Source: Chara braunii (lineage: Eukaryota > Streptophyta > Charophyceae > Charales > Characeae). Taken from it: DNA of 59,177 nucleotides. Both the position numbers and the translations under genes were made by a program. The notes under the pieces are model-generated. The model was not told the origin of the DNA. It worked only from the letters and a program-made list of their open reading frames with translations, and searched no databases. This document shows positions 19,772 to 30,802 of the stretch, piece by piece; the first letter of the stretch is position 1; each line of letters begins with the position of its first letter. The DNA lies in assembly GCA_003427395.1 (NCBI GenBank), contig BFEA01000930.1, positions 120,869 to 180,045 of the forward strand, given 5' to 3'.

Positions 19772-21128
19772 GGCTGTGTGTCCGAAATTGGATTTAACGA
19801 GGGTTTCACGTTGAAAAATTCAACGCGTGTTGAATTCGCGTTAAACTCCCATTCAAACGCGAGTTGGACGCGAATTAACGGGGTCCGGGATGATTTTTTT
19901 CCTAGGTGAAACGTTATGAAAAAAAAAAATAAAAAAAATGGGTTTGTAGGTTTTGTTGAGGACTACAACCTTGTATTTGTATTTTTATTTTTTGATGCTT
20001 TAATCTATTTTTAAAAAATCAAAAACATAAACACACAATAAAAAAAAATCAAAACCATAAAAAGCAAATTAGAAAAAGGAAAAAAAGACACACACACACA
20101 CAAAATTGGGCCTGTAGCAGATTGCATAAGTCTTGCGTCAGTTGGTTGAGGGAACTCAGGTCATGGGCCGCCTGTGCGAATGTATGAAAAGCAGGCCCTG
20201 GGCTGGATACGGGTACTGGGACAAACACAGGCCAAAGGCAGTTGGGGATATGCAACCACCTCAGGCCCAAGGCCTGTTCTCGTTCGTGATGTGCCTCAGG
20301 CTATCGGGGCCTACTGGAAGCTTCCTGGGACTGAACACAAGCAGGCCACTTCGATATAGCAAAGGGCCTGCCTCCACATTGGGCATTCGGGTGCTGGCTG
20401 CATGCTGTGTAAGCGCTGCCGCGCTGTAGCTCGTGCCATTCACACGCTCACGGGCGAGCAGGAAGGAGCAGGCAGCCATAATCGAGCTGCGCTGCTGTAA
20501 GCTGGGTGTGGTGCAGGGTGGTCCTTGGGTGCAAGTGGAATCTGTGTGTTGGGGAACGAGGTTGTGAGTAAGGCGAGACACACTCTCACGCCCAGGCATA
20601 GACACACTTACACTTACACACACACACACACTCACAAACACACACATACACACACACACTTACAAACACACACATACACAAACACACACATACACATACA
20701 CACCCACACCCACACTTACAAACACACACATACACTTACAAGCACAGACACACACACACACACAAACACACACGTACACAAACACATGCGCATACATTCA
20801 TATTCATGCACAAACACACTCTCACGGCAGGCACACACATACACAGATACGTGCACATACAGCACACCTACACACACATAACTGGGGCGATGCGGGTTGG
20901 GGGATGTGGGGGCGGATGGGAGGTGCTTCAGGGGTTGGGGGGATTTTTTTTTTTTTTTTTTTGCCTAGGGCCACATGTTCCGGACCCTGCGCATCAATTC
21001 CGTTTTTCCGAAAAGCGCGGGGGCGGCCCATTTTCGCATTTAACGTGAATTCAACGGGATTTTTTGGAGTTTAACGGGATTCAACGAGAGTTTAATTCCC
21101 CCGTTGTGCGTTAAAAAGATACACAGCC
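19772..21128. mobile_element. Non-autonomous TIR DNA transposon, ~1.36 kb
   Basis: The left end GGCTGTGTGTC and the reverse complement of the right end GGCTGTGTATC match at 10 of 11 bases. Both are bounded by AACT (19768-19771 and 21129-21132), a likely 4-bp target duplication. Inside each end are inverted versions of GTTGAATTCRCGTTAAA (left about 19840, right about 21038) and other TTTAACG words, giving imperfect termini of about 90 bp. The interior has a CA-rich satellite and no transposase. The superfamily is uncertain. Confidence 0.6.
20588..20880. repeat. (CA)n / ACACAT satellite
   Basis: CACACA with TACACA and AAACACAC variants, inside the TIR transposon. The long Thr/His frame over it is a translation artefact. 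Confidence 0.9.
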
Positions 21129-21149
21129 AACTGGGCATATGCTCTTCAT

Positions 21150-21310
21150 AAAGAAGAGTTGCCCCTATCACCACCGTGGTAGTAGCAAGCCCAGTAGGTA
21201 CCGATACTTCATTCTCACCCCACTGATATGAGGATCGAATCTTACCAGTCACAGGGCTAACTCCTTTTGGAGCTGCCCTTTCCTGTTTTTTGACGAGGTC
21301 GATTTCGACC
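21150..21310 (-). mobile_element. SINE-like dispersed repeat, copy 2
   Basis: Read on the minus strand: GAGTTAGCCCTGTGACTGG, GATTCGATCC, GGTACCTACTGGGCTTGC, GTGATAGGGGC, matching 15211-15340 block by block. It ends at the target duplication of the TIR transposon, which may have inserted at its edge. Confidence 0.55.
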
Positions 21311-21366
21311 GCACAATTTTCGGGATCGCACGACCGAGATCGATTGTGCGCTGAATTGTATGACCT

Positions 21367-21399
21367 TGCGCAAGGATGACACGCATAAATCGAAAAATG
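21367..21399 (+). pseudogene. U6 snRNA 3'-half fragment
   Basis: TGCGCAAGGATGACACGCAT then AAATCGAAAAATG matches the 3' half of plant U6 over 33 bases with one change (GAGAAATG to GAAAAATG). The 5' half of U6 is absent. It runs through a T run into the antisense of a tRNA-like sequence, which suggests a chimeric retrocopy. Confidence 0.75.
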
Positions 21400-21907
21400 T
21401 TTTTAAGTCCCTAAGGACTTGAACTCGGGTCTGCATCACGATGATGCGTGGCTGAAAAGCAACGCGACTAGTGATGTGACCGTTGACTAAGGTCAAAGAG
21501 ATGAAAAAAATAAATAAACAAAAAACAAAAAAAAACAAAGCAAGACTGCGAAGTAGCTGTCAGCTAGCGGGAGGACAAGTGCAGAGGAAAAGGATCTCTG
21601 CTGGTGCCCAAAGTAATGGGCAGCCTTTTCGCCATAAAGGTAAGTGTAAATCGAGAAATGTTTTTAAGTCCCTGAGGACTGAAACTCGGGTCTGCATCAC
21701 GATGATGCGTGGCTGAAAAGCAACGCGACTAGTGATGTGATCGTTGACCAAGGGCAAAGAGATGAAAAAAATAAATAAAAAAAAACAAAAAAAAACAAAG
21801 CAAGACTGCGAAGTAGCTGTCAGCTGGCGGGAGGACAAGTGTAGAGGAAAAGGACTTCTGCTGGCGCCCGAAGTTACGGGCAGCCTTTTCGCCATAAAGG
21901 TAAGTGT
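21388..21907. repeat. Two-copy tandem duplication, ~260-bp unit, with tRNA-like arm
   Basis: Copies 21388-21647 and 21648-21907 are about 90% alike. Each begins with the U6-type AAATCGARAAATG and ends ATAAAG|GTAAGTG. On the minus strand each holds CGAGTTCAAGTCCT or a close variant (CGAGTTTCAGTCCT), a B-box-like loop, and GCATCATCGTGATGC, a perfect hairpin. An A-rich AAATAAAYAAAA tract lies in the middle. This is probably a retroposed tRNA-like/U6 composite that later duplicated. Confidence 0.65.
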
Positions 21908-23290
21908 TTCCCCCCCTCCCCCCCTTTAACGTCAGGATGCCCATTGCTCCTGCCTTCCGGGTGTAAGAGCCCCGGTGTCACACTTTTTCTAGTCGGGCCT
22001 CTTCAGGCGACCAAAAAGCCAACAGGCTGTCACGCAGGGTTTTGGATGATGTTTGCAATAAATAAAATAAATAAAATAAATTAATTTAAAGTAAATCCCT
22101 TCCTGATGTGTGTGTCCGGCTTCGAGCGAGGCCCTTCAATTGCAGTCTTCGCCGGTCCCCGGTCTTAGAAATCTTTTATTTTGATTTGGAACAACAAAGA
22201 ATAATGCAAATAATAATCATGAGGTTTTGAAATGTCATGCATATATTAATTCTGCAATTTTCTGATTTTGAGAACTGTGACAGAATCATCAAGAAACGCA
22301 ATCATCAGCAATGACAATGCAGGAAGCAAGACTGACCAACTCGAGCAAAGACAAAGTTAGATGAGGGAAGAGTGGAAACTCATAATAGTCTCAGAAATTA
22401 CACATGGAAGAAAGCGTGACCAACACTAATCTCGAGTCCTCACTCTCTCTCTCTCTTGACTGTCGCGTGCACTACTGTCGTAGCCGTCTCATTTTTGTTT
22501 TGTTGTCGTTTTCCGTTGACCCCCCTATGCTCAAGGCACGGGTTTCCTCTCTACCATCTCCGCACCAAAGATGAAGGACAGTAGCCCGCTTCCGAAGAGC
22601 AGCGACACGACCTTGTGGTGCCATCAACAACAGCTCTCCGGTACCGAGGGCGCACACAAAGTCTGACTTTCTCTCTCCCTTACATGCTCACACACACGCT
22701 GAGTAATTGATCGCCTGCGTGTAACCATGCATTGCTCGCACGATGTACACACGTGGCGACGTCTCCCCGTCTGCCCGTTTGTGAGGGTTGCAGTACTGAC
22801 CACACGTTCACGGTACTCTGGAGATGGAAGGCGATGCAACCCTCGAGAAAAGCCCCCACTCAGGGTCCACGAAGAAGGAGCTGATCTCATGCTCCTGGCC
22901 GAACGAAGTTGACGCCCACCTTAGCTCACCGTTTCCTGGGTACCCCTCTGCATGACCGTTGACTTCCCCTTTACTTCTCTATCACTCTCTTTCTATGGAT
23001 CGTCACTGCTTGCGTCTCTCTCTCCCGTAACCGCTCATGTCTCTCACTCCCTCTGTTGACCCCCACGTTCCACGTCTAGTGGTCCTGGCCTCCCCGTCGC
23101 GAGTCGGCCTCTGGGCCACTCTCCACAGGCTCGGCAGGCGAGTGGTCCCGCCGCCACTGCTGCAGTTCGTACTTGGAGTGGGTCGCGGCCTCTCGGTCGC
23201 TAGCGTCGCTCTCCGCCTCTGTGTCTCGGTCGAGATGTTGTTGCTCGTGTTCAACAGTGTTCGTGGATGTCTCTTCCTCCAGGTAAGTGA
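21908..23290. other. No confident gene
   Basis: (AAATA)n at about 22058-22085. Candidate minus-strand frames at 22624-22890 and 23003-23254 have no recognisable domain. TCCAG|GTAAGTG near 23278-23288 resembles a donor on the plus strand. Confidence 0.35.
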
Positions 23291-23293
23291 TCT

Positions 23294-23563
23294 TCACCTT
23301 GATCTCGTCCGTGACCCGTCCCGCCTGCACCTCCTCTCTGCGAGGTCTTTAGCCTCCGTAATTGCCATCTGCAGGCCTGGGTCCGTCCTCATCTCCTCCT
23401 TTTTTTTCCCTTCTACGTTTATCCTCAGCTTCACCTCCCGCCTGCCGTAGCTATAGTCCAGCACGACAGTCACTGTAGGCCCATCTCCTGACATCCGCTC
23501 CCATCTCCAGAGAGACTGGATGCATCTCGGCCTATAGCCATACAGCCTGCCGCTACGCACCAT
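23294..23563 (-). pseudogene. Relic of the repeated W/YG domain (gypsy-associated)
   Basis: About 90 codons are open on the minus strand. Residues near 17-24 (SLWRWERM) and 35-44 (LDYSYGRREV, then KLRINVEG) match the pattern of the unrecognised domain in the gypsy elements at 34.4-39.2 kb and 46.6-47.8 kb (W..LE, then YG.R.V.L.I.VE.G). Reading then shifts frame. No gag or pol was found beside it. The function is unknown. The call rests on by-eye pattern matching. Confidence 0.35.
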
Positions 23564-23699
23564 AGTCGAGCCCCTCTGGCCATATATCGTACCAGGCTGC
23601 CAACCCTGAAATAGCCAAAACGTAGACGCTCAGGGCACGTGCACGCCGACAAACTTGCGCGCACACCTCGCCGCCCGATCCTCCCTCTTCAGCCCACCG

Positions 23700-25150
23700 T
23701 GCTCAGCGTAACAGAGTTGCCTAAGTCTGAGTATCCAGAGGCTCCTCCCCCCCCAGCCTTTATAGGATCACTACTCACCACAATCCCTATACTCTAAACG
23801 AGGAATGCAAATAATTTCTCAGACTCTGAAATTTTAAAAAATTGTCTCTTCAAAATGTTAGTAAGACGAGTACAACGGAAGAAAGAGAAAGAAAAAGGAA
23901 AACAGGAAGCCGAACTCCAACGGTCATAACGCGAGCGGCTCACTTCTGTCAATCTCTAGTCCCCTCATTTTGATATGAAAATGCCCGCGGGTGCGACGTA
24001 GTGGTCCCATAACCGGATACCGGCGACCGCCCTTCTCTATTTAAAACGCGCCATCTGCCTACTACCGATGTCAAGGAGGGGGCTTATGACCTTTCACGGG
24101 GGTGATAAGCCTCCTACCGATGCGGCCGTGGGTCGCCCCTCTTTTGGGGTCCTACCATGCGATGCCCAATCGACAGGTCAACCCCAGGGTGATAAACGAA
24201 GAGTCGGCCAATCTAGAACACCAGGCTGCGCTCGAGGTTCGAAAATTAATCGTTAGCGATTCACAAAACGATAAAAGGGGAAAATCGAGTAAAAGGATCC
24301 AGTAATAATAATAACAACAAAATAGGAAAAGAAAAGAAAATCATAACGTCGCCGTGGCCAGAGACCACCAGATCGTCCCAAACTAAAGCGAGGGTCCAGA
24401 TCTGCGCGTGGGTCCGACACTTGATTTCCTTTTTTTCTTCTTATCCCCCTTTTTCTTTTACCCCTTTTCTGTTCAACTGTAACAGCGAGCCTACATACCT
24501 AACCCATAACCTGGTTAGAGGACAATCGGCGCGCAGTAGAAAAAAACACGCCTATCCCTCTACCTTTGCGTCCCTAGGTGAACCCGACGGCTACCACGAC
24601 CACAAGTCGGTAGTGCTCTGCTGTACAATAGGGCGCCGAGCCTGCACGGACCAAAGGAAAGTCCAGTGGCACACCCTTTTGGTGAGGGCAGGCGCCAACT
24701 GGGTCGGTCCATAGCAGGGCATAGCCTGGCATACTAAGTGGGCCTTGGAGATTCGGGAACTACCTGACGAGCCGCGGGAGTCAAAGCGAGGAGCTGGTAC
24801 TGAGCAGAAGTCTGGCACAGAGGAAGGCCGAAACACCGCGCCCTCCGACATGATACCAAACCCCTACCGAGCATCCCCGCTGGGTCGAAGGGCACTGCTT
24901 GGTGGATATAAGATAGCGCTAGGCTTCAACACCCTCACTCATTCAACATACCAGAGTGGTTCGTTGTGACTTGCGCTAGCTGCCGGTTTTCTCATCACTG
25001 CGCCTCTCCCCCTTTTCCTTTTCATCTTTTTTCCTTTTTTTTTTTTTTGATCACGTAGTATCGCTACGCGCCCTGTATGACCGTTTCCTTGTCCCTTTTT
25101 GTAGTATACCTTTTTTACATTCTCATACTGCTCGCTACCTCGACTTCTAT
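23700..25150. other. No gene recognised
   Basis: Low-complexity C/T- and A-rich patches, for example poly-T at 25040-25049 and AAG-rich sequence at 23880-23905. There is no domain in any frame. Confidence 0.35.
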
Positions 25151-25176
25151 TGCTGCGCACTTCTGACTTCCACTCC

Positions 25177-25590
25177 ATGCCTGAGGCACGTAGAAGACAG
25201 GGAAGAGGAAAAGATGGTAGAGGAGGGAAGGTGCGCGAAGAGCCGCCGGCTCGCGCACGGTGTGAATACAATTCAGAGGAAGAGGAAGATGAACCTAGAG
25301 GATACGGCGCTCACCCAAGATCTTATCCCCGCCACTCGTTTGCGGCGTGGCATGAAAGAACTTCATCATCTAACACGATGATGGAGTACTTTCAAAAGAT
25401 GAGGCGCACTACGGTGTGCCCAACACTTCTTCCCCTCCATATACCCCCAGGGCTCCCACCTCTCCCACGACGAGTAGAGCCCTAGTGCCTCTTCCTTCAC
25501 TCTCCACCCCATGTACAACCTCTTCTCATTCTAATAACTATACTCTTTCTTGTATCTTCTTCCTTTTTGTCTTACTTCAGGTTGAGTTCA
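25177..25590 (+). other. Possible exon/intron boundary on the plus strand
   Basis: A frame from 25177 encodes a short charged, Arg/Glu-rich peptide without a known domain. A pyrimidine-rich stretch follows and ends TTTTTGTCTTACTTCAG|GTT at about 25579-25582, a strong-looking splice acceptor. It could be the remains of a host exon or of a spliced retroelement leader. I cannot name it. Confidence 0.25.
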
Positions 25591-25599
25591 TGGCTGTCT

Positions 25600-26690
25600 T
25601 TTACATTTTGTATAGGTGCGATTTCCTCTCGAATTTCTGAATTGGTTTCTCTCAAGTCTTCAGCTCATGTCACACTTTATAGCATCCCTGGCTTGAGAGT
25701 TTGTTTACCTTATAACCGGGGATGCAGGTTCCTTGTGAACCAGACCGCTTGTCGGCCACCAATAAATTTTAAGAAGAATTATTTTACTTTCTCATTTGCT
25801 ACTGACTTAGACCCTTCGCCACTCTGATGTCTGAGTCCTGTCTGAATTTTTAGCGGAAGAGTTACCTCACCCTTCATCTTGATGGCAGAGTCAAGGACTG
25901 TCAATCTGGTCTCACTGCTTGTGAAACTCGTTTTGTCCGCCATGCTGGAGATAGGGCATTCCAAACCCTTTTCTCTTTCTCTCATCTGAGTGAGGACTCT
26001 CCTCAACTTCTCAGATAAAGGTGAAAGGAATACCAAACACCTTTTTCTTTTCTCTGGTCTGTGAACTTTAAGTAAATCTTTACATACCTGCAAAACAGCG
26101 AGTTCCACAAACAACAAACTGTCCCCAACAAACAAACTTCTCAACAATTAACAACCATGCAACAAGCAACATAATAAAACCCAAAATAAAATAATAAAAT
26201 AATGAGAAGATAAAATAACGAATTAATAGACATTACAAGATAGTTCTTCACACCCAAGAGTTATTGATTGCCTTGGTTTTGGCCCACCACTGGCCAGGAA
26301 TAACAGACCTCCCGTCAGTCTCACATACCTTATTCGGCCCGCCTAAGGCCAGGACCAATCAGACCATTTGTCTTGACGGCCCCTGTAACCTGCCTCCAGG
26401 TCAGGACCAGCATACCCACTACTCAAGTATGGAAGCCCTTTGGCACTTTCGCCAACGCACCTAGACTATAGCAGGTTTGGTCACCCTATGATAGTAGACC
26501 TCCCGTCAGTCAGACTGTCCCGTACCCGAATTTAACCACTGCGGTCGGGGACCGGCTCACCCACCAGTTTTTGGCCTAAGGCGCCGGCTCCCCCACCCAG
26601 AATTTTGAATGTGGGACCCGATGTCGGTCGGGGTTGCACCTTCCGGGGTTTTGAGCGACTGGTCGTCTTTGGCCTCTGTCGAGGCCGACC
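25600..26690. other. No gene recognised; possible gypsy flanking sequence
   Basis: Contains an A-rich part (26150-26230) and a two-copy motif 'ACCTCCCGTCAGTC' (26309 and 26498). It lies just outside the left LTR-like repeats of gypsy element 1. Confidence 0.35.
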
Positions 26691-27351
26691 CTGCTCACGA
26701 TTAACACAGACAGACTACAGTTTCATTAGTTACAAGCTCAAAACGGAAATGCTCACTGTACCGAGCTTGCCCGGAAGCGCGAACCCAGACCTTTCAGACC
26801 TCACGTATTGATTGTAACCCGTGACTCATGGAGAGACAACAGAGACAGGAAACAGTTTTCAGTGGTTACAGGCTCAAAGCGAAAATGCGCACTGCACTGA
26901 GCTTGCCCAGAAGCGCGAACCCAGACCTTTCAGAGCTCACGTATTGATTGTAAGCCGTGACTCGCGTACATAGAACAGAGACAGACAACAATTTTAGTAG
27001 TTACTTGCTCAAAACAAAAACGCTCACTGCAACGAGCTTGCCGAGAAGCGCGAACCCAGATTTTTCAGACCTCATGTATTGATTGTAAGTCGTGATTCGT
27101 GGACAGACAACAGAGACAGACAACAACTTGCTCAAAACGAAAATGCTCACTGCAACGAGCTCATCGCCCTGCGTCGACGCCTTCATCCCTGCTCTTTTGA
27201 ATGTTAGTCTAAAAAAAAAAAATAAGATTCCCCTTTTCCCCTCAAGCCTCATGCATCCAAGCATCCAACATGCAAAATCAAAAGAAAACATGCCAAAAAC
27301 AGGTATGCTTGACGGAAAGAGTGCGCTCGGATGGTAGGCAGCCGCCCGACA
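26690..27351 (-). mobile_element. Candidate left (3') LTR of gypsy element 1
   Basis: Two parts. At 26700-27160 about 3.5 tandem copies of a ~130-bp unit contain AAATGCTCACTGCAACGAGC, GAAGCGCGAACCCAGACC and TATTGATTGTAAGCCGTGAC. Then 27160-27351 is a ~190-bp block. Both recur in the same order at 40590-40790 and 43540-43731, flanking the gypsy coding region. That placement suggests LTRs, the right one split by ~2.75 kb. Exact TG...CA ends, primer-binding site and target duplication were not found. Confidence 0.45.
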
Positions 27352-27479
27352 ACCAGCCCACACCCCTTTTCTCGCCGTCCCCGGCGGGCGTTAGACATTT
27401 GCTTTCCCTGACCCACGTATGATTTTTGTTTTTAATTTGCCTAGGGTATATAGCCTGTCGTGCCCCTATTTCCTAACTA

Positions 27480-28245
27480 TGGTACAAAACGCTCCCCACT
27501 CGGTATTTCTCATGGTACACCCTTTCCCCTCGCAAGGCACCATATTTGCCTCCTCCTTCTCATTCTCTTCTTTCGCCTCTCCTCCCTTTGTTATTTCCCT
27601 CACCTCTCACACTTCGCCTTTAAGGCCTCCTTCGAAGCGTCTCTTTTTTTTCTTTCAAATTGGGTTTCTTCAACGGGTCAGTGTCACTGTCCTCATTTCT
27701 CGGCCTTTTCCATTTTCTGGGCGTTTTATTTTGGGGGGGGGTCTTTCGGGCCTGATACCTTCCCTTTGGTGGGCGCCGGAAAGCCCCTTGCTTTGACGTT
27801 CCCCTTTTTCTCTCTCCCGTGGATTAATTTTTCCTTCCCTGGGACTACGATACAGGCCTTAACTATCCATTTCTTAAAAGTATCCCCTAATTATGGTATA
27901 ACCCCTGTTATTTTCCTCCGTCTGGAACTATGACACATATTCCTTCTAATTATGGTACAACCTTCCCTCTTCTTTCCAGGGAATCCTACCCTCGTTTCCG
28001 CCTCCTCGCTCTTCTCTCTCGCCTCTCTCTCTTTCGTTTCCTCTCTTCTCTCTCGCGTTTGGCTCTCAAGGCCTTCCTCGAAGCGCTCCTTCTATCTCTC
28101 AACCTGCGTTTTCTTAATTGCTCAGTACCACTGTCATCGTCCCTCGGCCTTTTCTTCCTCTTAGGCGTCTTTGCCAAGGAAGGTTTTCGAACCTTATACC
28201 ACTTCTTTGGCGGTCGTGAAGAGCCTCCTTGATTCGATGTCTCCC
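27480..28245 (-). repeat. Tandem duplication of the Arg/Lys-rich pol tail
   Basis: Bases 27950-28245 and 27480-27805 are diverged direct copies. On the minus strand the first reads KTPKRKKRPRDDDSG followed by many RERK blocks, in frame with the integrase C-terminus but after a TGA at about 28325. The second reads KTPRKWKRPRNEDSDTD. The basic tail could act in nuclear import or chromatin binding of the integrase, but that is inference. Confidence 0.55.
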
Positions 28246-28327
28246 GTTTCTCATAGGTGACGGTCCTTCCCTCGTTGACAACTTTGTTTCCTTTCCCCTT
28301 TGGGTTTTCTCCAAAGGGCCCCTTCCC

Positions 28328-28669
28328 TCAGAAAAGCTTGAGACGAGCGCCCACGATAGGGTCCCGCAACTTGGTCCCATCTAATTTGGCAAGAAGGTAT
28401 GCTCCCCTGTCCAATCTCTTTAGGACCCGGTACGACCCCATCCACCGGTTGGCTAACTTCCTGCTCCAAGTCTTCTCTAGCGACGAGTCGTACACCAGGA
28501 CAAGGTCACTAGTCCTCATCGGCTTTTGTCGGACCCGCAAATTCTTGTCACACCTTTTCTTCCCTTTCGTCCTCTCCTTCTCGATGTTTCTCCCCACCTC
28601 GGTAAGTTCGACGTCAAGGTTTTCTGTTATTTCTTGTATCCTCGCCTCTAACAACTCCCCCCTCGTCAT
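28328..28669 (-). pseudogene. Integrase C-terminal domain, element 1
   Basis: 113 codons. Has the gypsy integrase C-terminal pattern VLVYDSSLEKTWSRK..RWMGSYRV.KRLDRGAYLLAKLDGT, a small beta-barrel involved in DNA binding. A TGA after ARLKLF separates it from a basic tail still in the same frame. The matching part of element 2 is at 44.58-45.25 kb (LLFDSSLETQWTKR). Confidence 0.75.
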
Positions 28670-28924
28670 GTTGGTCTTCCACGCGACACTCGTCCAAGTG
28701 TTAACGTGAAATTCGATGGGCAGTGGGCAGTGTCAACCGAACCAAAGGGTGTAAGGGGGATACCCCGTACTTGATTTGACCGTGATGTCGTCGCGGGCAT
28801 TAATGATGTACCTAAGCCCGCCGACTCCTTTGGGCATGGTCACCAAGTCAAGATGAACCTTCTCGCGCAAGACGGTGGGGAGCGATGGTACCAGGGGTTC
28901 CTTATAGCGGACTGTTGCCCTCTT
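28670..28924 (-). pseudogene. Integrase catalytic core, internally deleted
   Basis: After the CxxC of the zinc domain comes an in-frame TAA, then the start of the core (VHLDLVTMPKGVGGLRYI..ARDD). The frame passes almost at once to TGYPPYTLWFG, normally the end of the core. About 120 residues, including the second Asp and the Glu of the D,D-35-E triad, are missing by comparison with element 2. The enzyme could not integrate DNA. Confidence 0.65.
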
Positions 28925-29446
28925 TTAACAAGCTTCACATGTCGAACAATACTTCTCAACTTCCTCATACTTCCCGTCCCACCAATAAAGTCGCCGAACT
29001 TTATCAAACGTCCATTTTACCCCCTTATGTCCCCCGACGACCCCGTCGTGTAACTCTTGTATGACCGCTCTCTTTTCTCCTGGATCGCAAAGGACTCTCA
29101 TGAAAATTGCGAACTTAGTGGGTCTCTTAAAGAGGTGCCCTCCTCGTAAACAATACCCGAGCGCCTCCCTCTTGATTACCTCAATGCCTTCCTCCGTGCC
29201 AGCTAGGTATAATCCTATATCGTGGTACTTCCCGTCGTAAAGGTTAGCGAGGAACATCTTAGGGCTTCTCTCCTCCTCCCTGATGGCCACCCCTCCTTGC
29301 GCGTTGTTAGCAGCGACTTGGATTACCTCGTCCTTGGATATTGCTAGCCTCGCTTCCTCCAATCTCGGATAATCCTCTTCTCGGATTGGGAGTCGGGACA
29401 ACCCATCGGCGACCTGATTTTTGGCCCCAGAGATCCTTTTGACCAT
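28925..29446 (-). pseudogene. RNase H end, linker and integrase HHCC zinc domain, element 1
   Basis: 174 codons. VKRISGAKNQVADGLSRLP is the conserved end of gypsy RNase H. The C-terminal third carries the integrase zinc-binding pattern LHDGVVGGHKGVKWTFDKV..YWW...V..YCSTCEAC, with the HHCC residues in place. It is in frame with the preceding RNase H piece after one TAG at 29447-29449. Confidence 0.8.
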
Positions 29447-30064
29447 CTAATCGTAGACCCTGATATGAATCATCCACCTAGCAATAGTCGGGTCGTTTAG
29501 CGAGACGTTCTTTTGAAGGACAGTGGCTACCGCGGTCGGGTCTACTCGTAGGAGGAACCGCCTCCCGTAGATGTAGTGTCGGAAGGTCTTTAGGCAGTGC
29601 AATACCCCCAACACTTCTTTCTTGAATTTGCTATAGTTTCTCTCGGCGGGATTCAAGGCCCAACTCTCAAATCGCAGGGGTCTCTCTTTCCCATCTCGAT
29701 CCTTTTGTGACAGGAGCCCTCCTACGGAACACGGTCCTGCGTCCGTGCAAACTATAAATGGGCGGTTCTCCTCGTCCTCGAAGAACGGAACACCTAGGAC
29801 TTACCCTCCCTTGCGGAATTCGTCGTTAAGGGTTTCCATGGCCTCTGGCTGCTCCTCCCCCCAGATCCATCCCTCAGCTTTCCTAAGCAGCCGTCTAAGG
29901 GGTTCCGCCTTCTTGCTGTAGGCTTTTATAAAGATCCTCCAGTAGCCCACCACCCCTAAAAATTGTCTAACCTCCGTGATTAACTTTAGTGGCGACGACC
30001 AGGTCATCAATTTTTCTAGTTTCGCGTGATCAGGTCTCCACCCATCCTTGTCAAAGATGAAGCC
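29447..30064 (-). pseudogene. RT connection and RNase H, element 1
   Basis: Continues the RT frame after a TAG at 30065-30067. It reads RQFLGVVGYWRIFIKAYS (typical gypsy connection), then, after a TAA at 29801-29803, the RNase H segment with TDAGP (catalytic Asp) and NPAERNYSKFKKEVLGVL. Single stop codons in an otherwise unbroken frame point to slow decay by point mutation. Confidence 0.8.
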
Positions 30065-30802
30065 CTATATCTTGATCGACGATACTCCCCAGTGACTCTT
30101 AGTCCCACTCACGGTAAGGTTGGCGTCATTTAATTTCGCGAGGACCTTCCTTACATCTACCATGTGATCCACCGCAAACTTCCTTACCCCGCAGAAGACC
30201 TCCGTTTCATCATTTTGGACCGGTCCTTTTATTGGGAAGTCGTCAAGGAAGACCTCTACCTTATCCGGTATGAATTCCTTGAGGACCATGATCATGGCTC
30301 TTTGGAACAACGCCACTCCGTTCGTCCACCCCATAAGTACCACGATCATTTGAACTAGCCCTAGAGGCGTGTGCATCGCGGTCATGTGTCTATCTCGGTA
30401 ATCCAATGGGATCTCATCATAGCCTGAGAAGAGATCACAGATCGAATAGATCAAGTGCCCAGCCGATCCTTTCGCGACTAGATTCGCCTTAGGTATAGAC
30501 CCCAAATCCCGTATGGTGACCTCGTTGGTTCTTTGGAGGTTCTGGATCCACCTTAACTTGTTGCTACCCTCTTTTCTAAAAAAGAACCACTTGTTGGAGT
30601 AGGCGCTCTCACAAGGCTCTGCAACAAATGTCCTTATCTTCTCTTTAATGAAGGTCACTATCTCTTCCTTCTCTCTTTGCGCATACTTCCACAAAAATCT
30701 ATCTTTCCAAGGAACGTGAGGGATTGTATGGATCCGGGCGGGCTTAGCGTACCTTGGGTCTACTATCCTCCCTCTCTCTGAATCATCGAAGGCTATGACC
30801 AC
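30065..30802 (-). pseudogene. Reverse transcriptase fingers/palm, element 1
   Basis: 246 codons. Residues 26-32 HTIPHVPW lead the RT. Motif A is DLFSGYDEIPLDYRDRHM (123-140) with the catalytic Asp, the motif B area is WTNGVALFQRA (159-169), and motif C is FLDD (185-188), a Phe variant of the usual Y-x-D-D. All three catalytic Asp are present. The start lies after a frameshift near 30790, where the upstream frame (ending TLRDCG) passes into it, so the Met is not a real start. Confidence 0.85.

Noticed and set aside
20525-20881. Thr/His-rich 118-codon frame
   Set aside because: Translation of CA repeats inside the TIR transposon.
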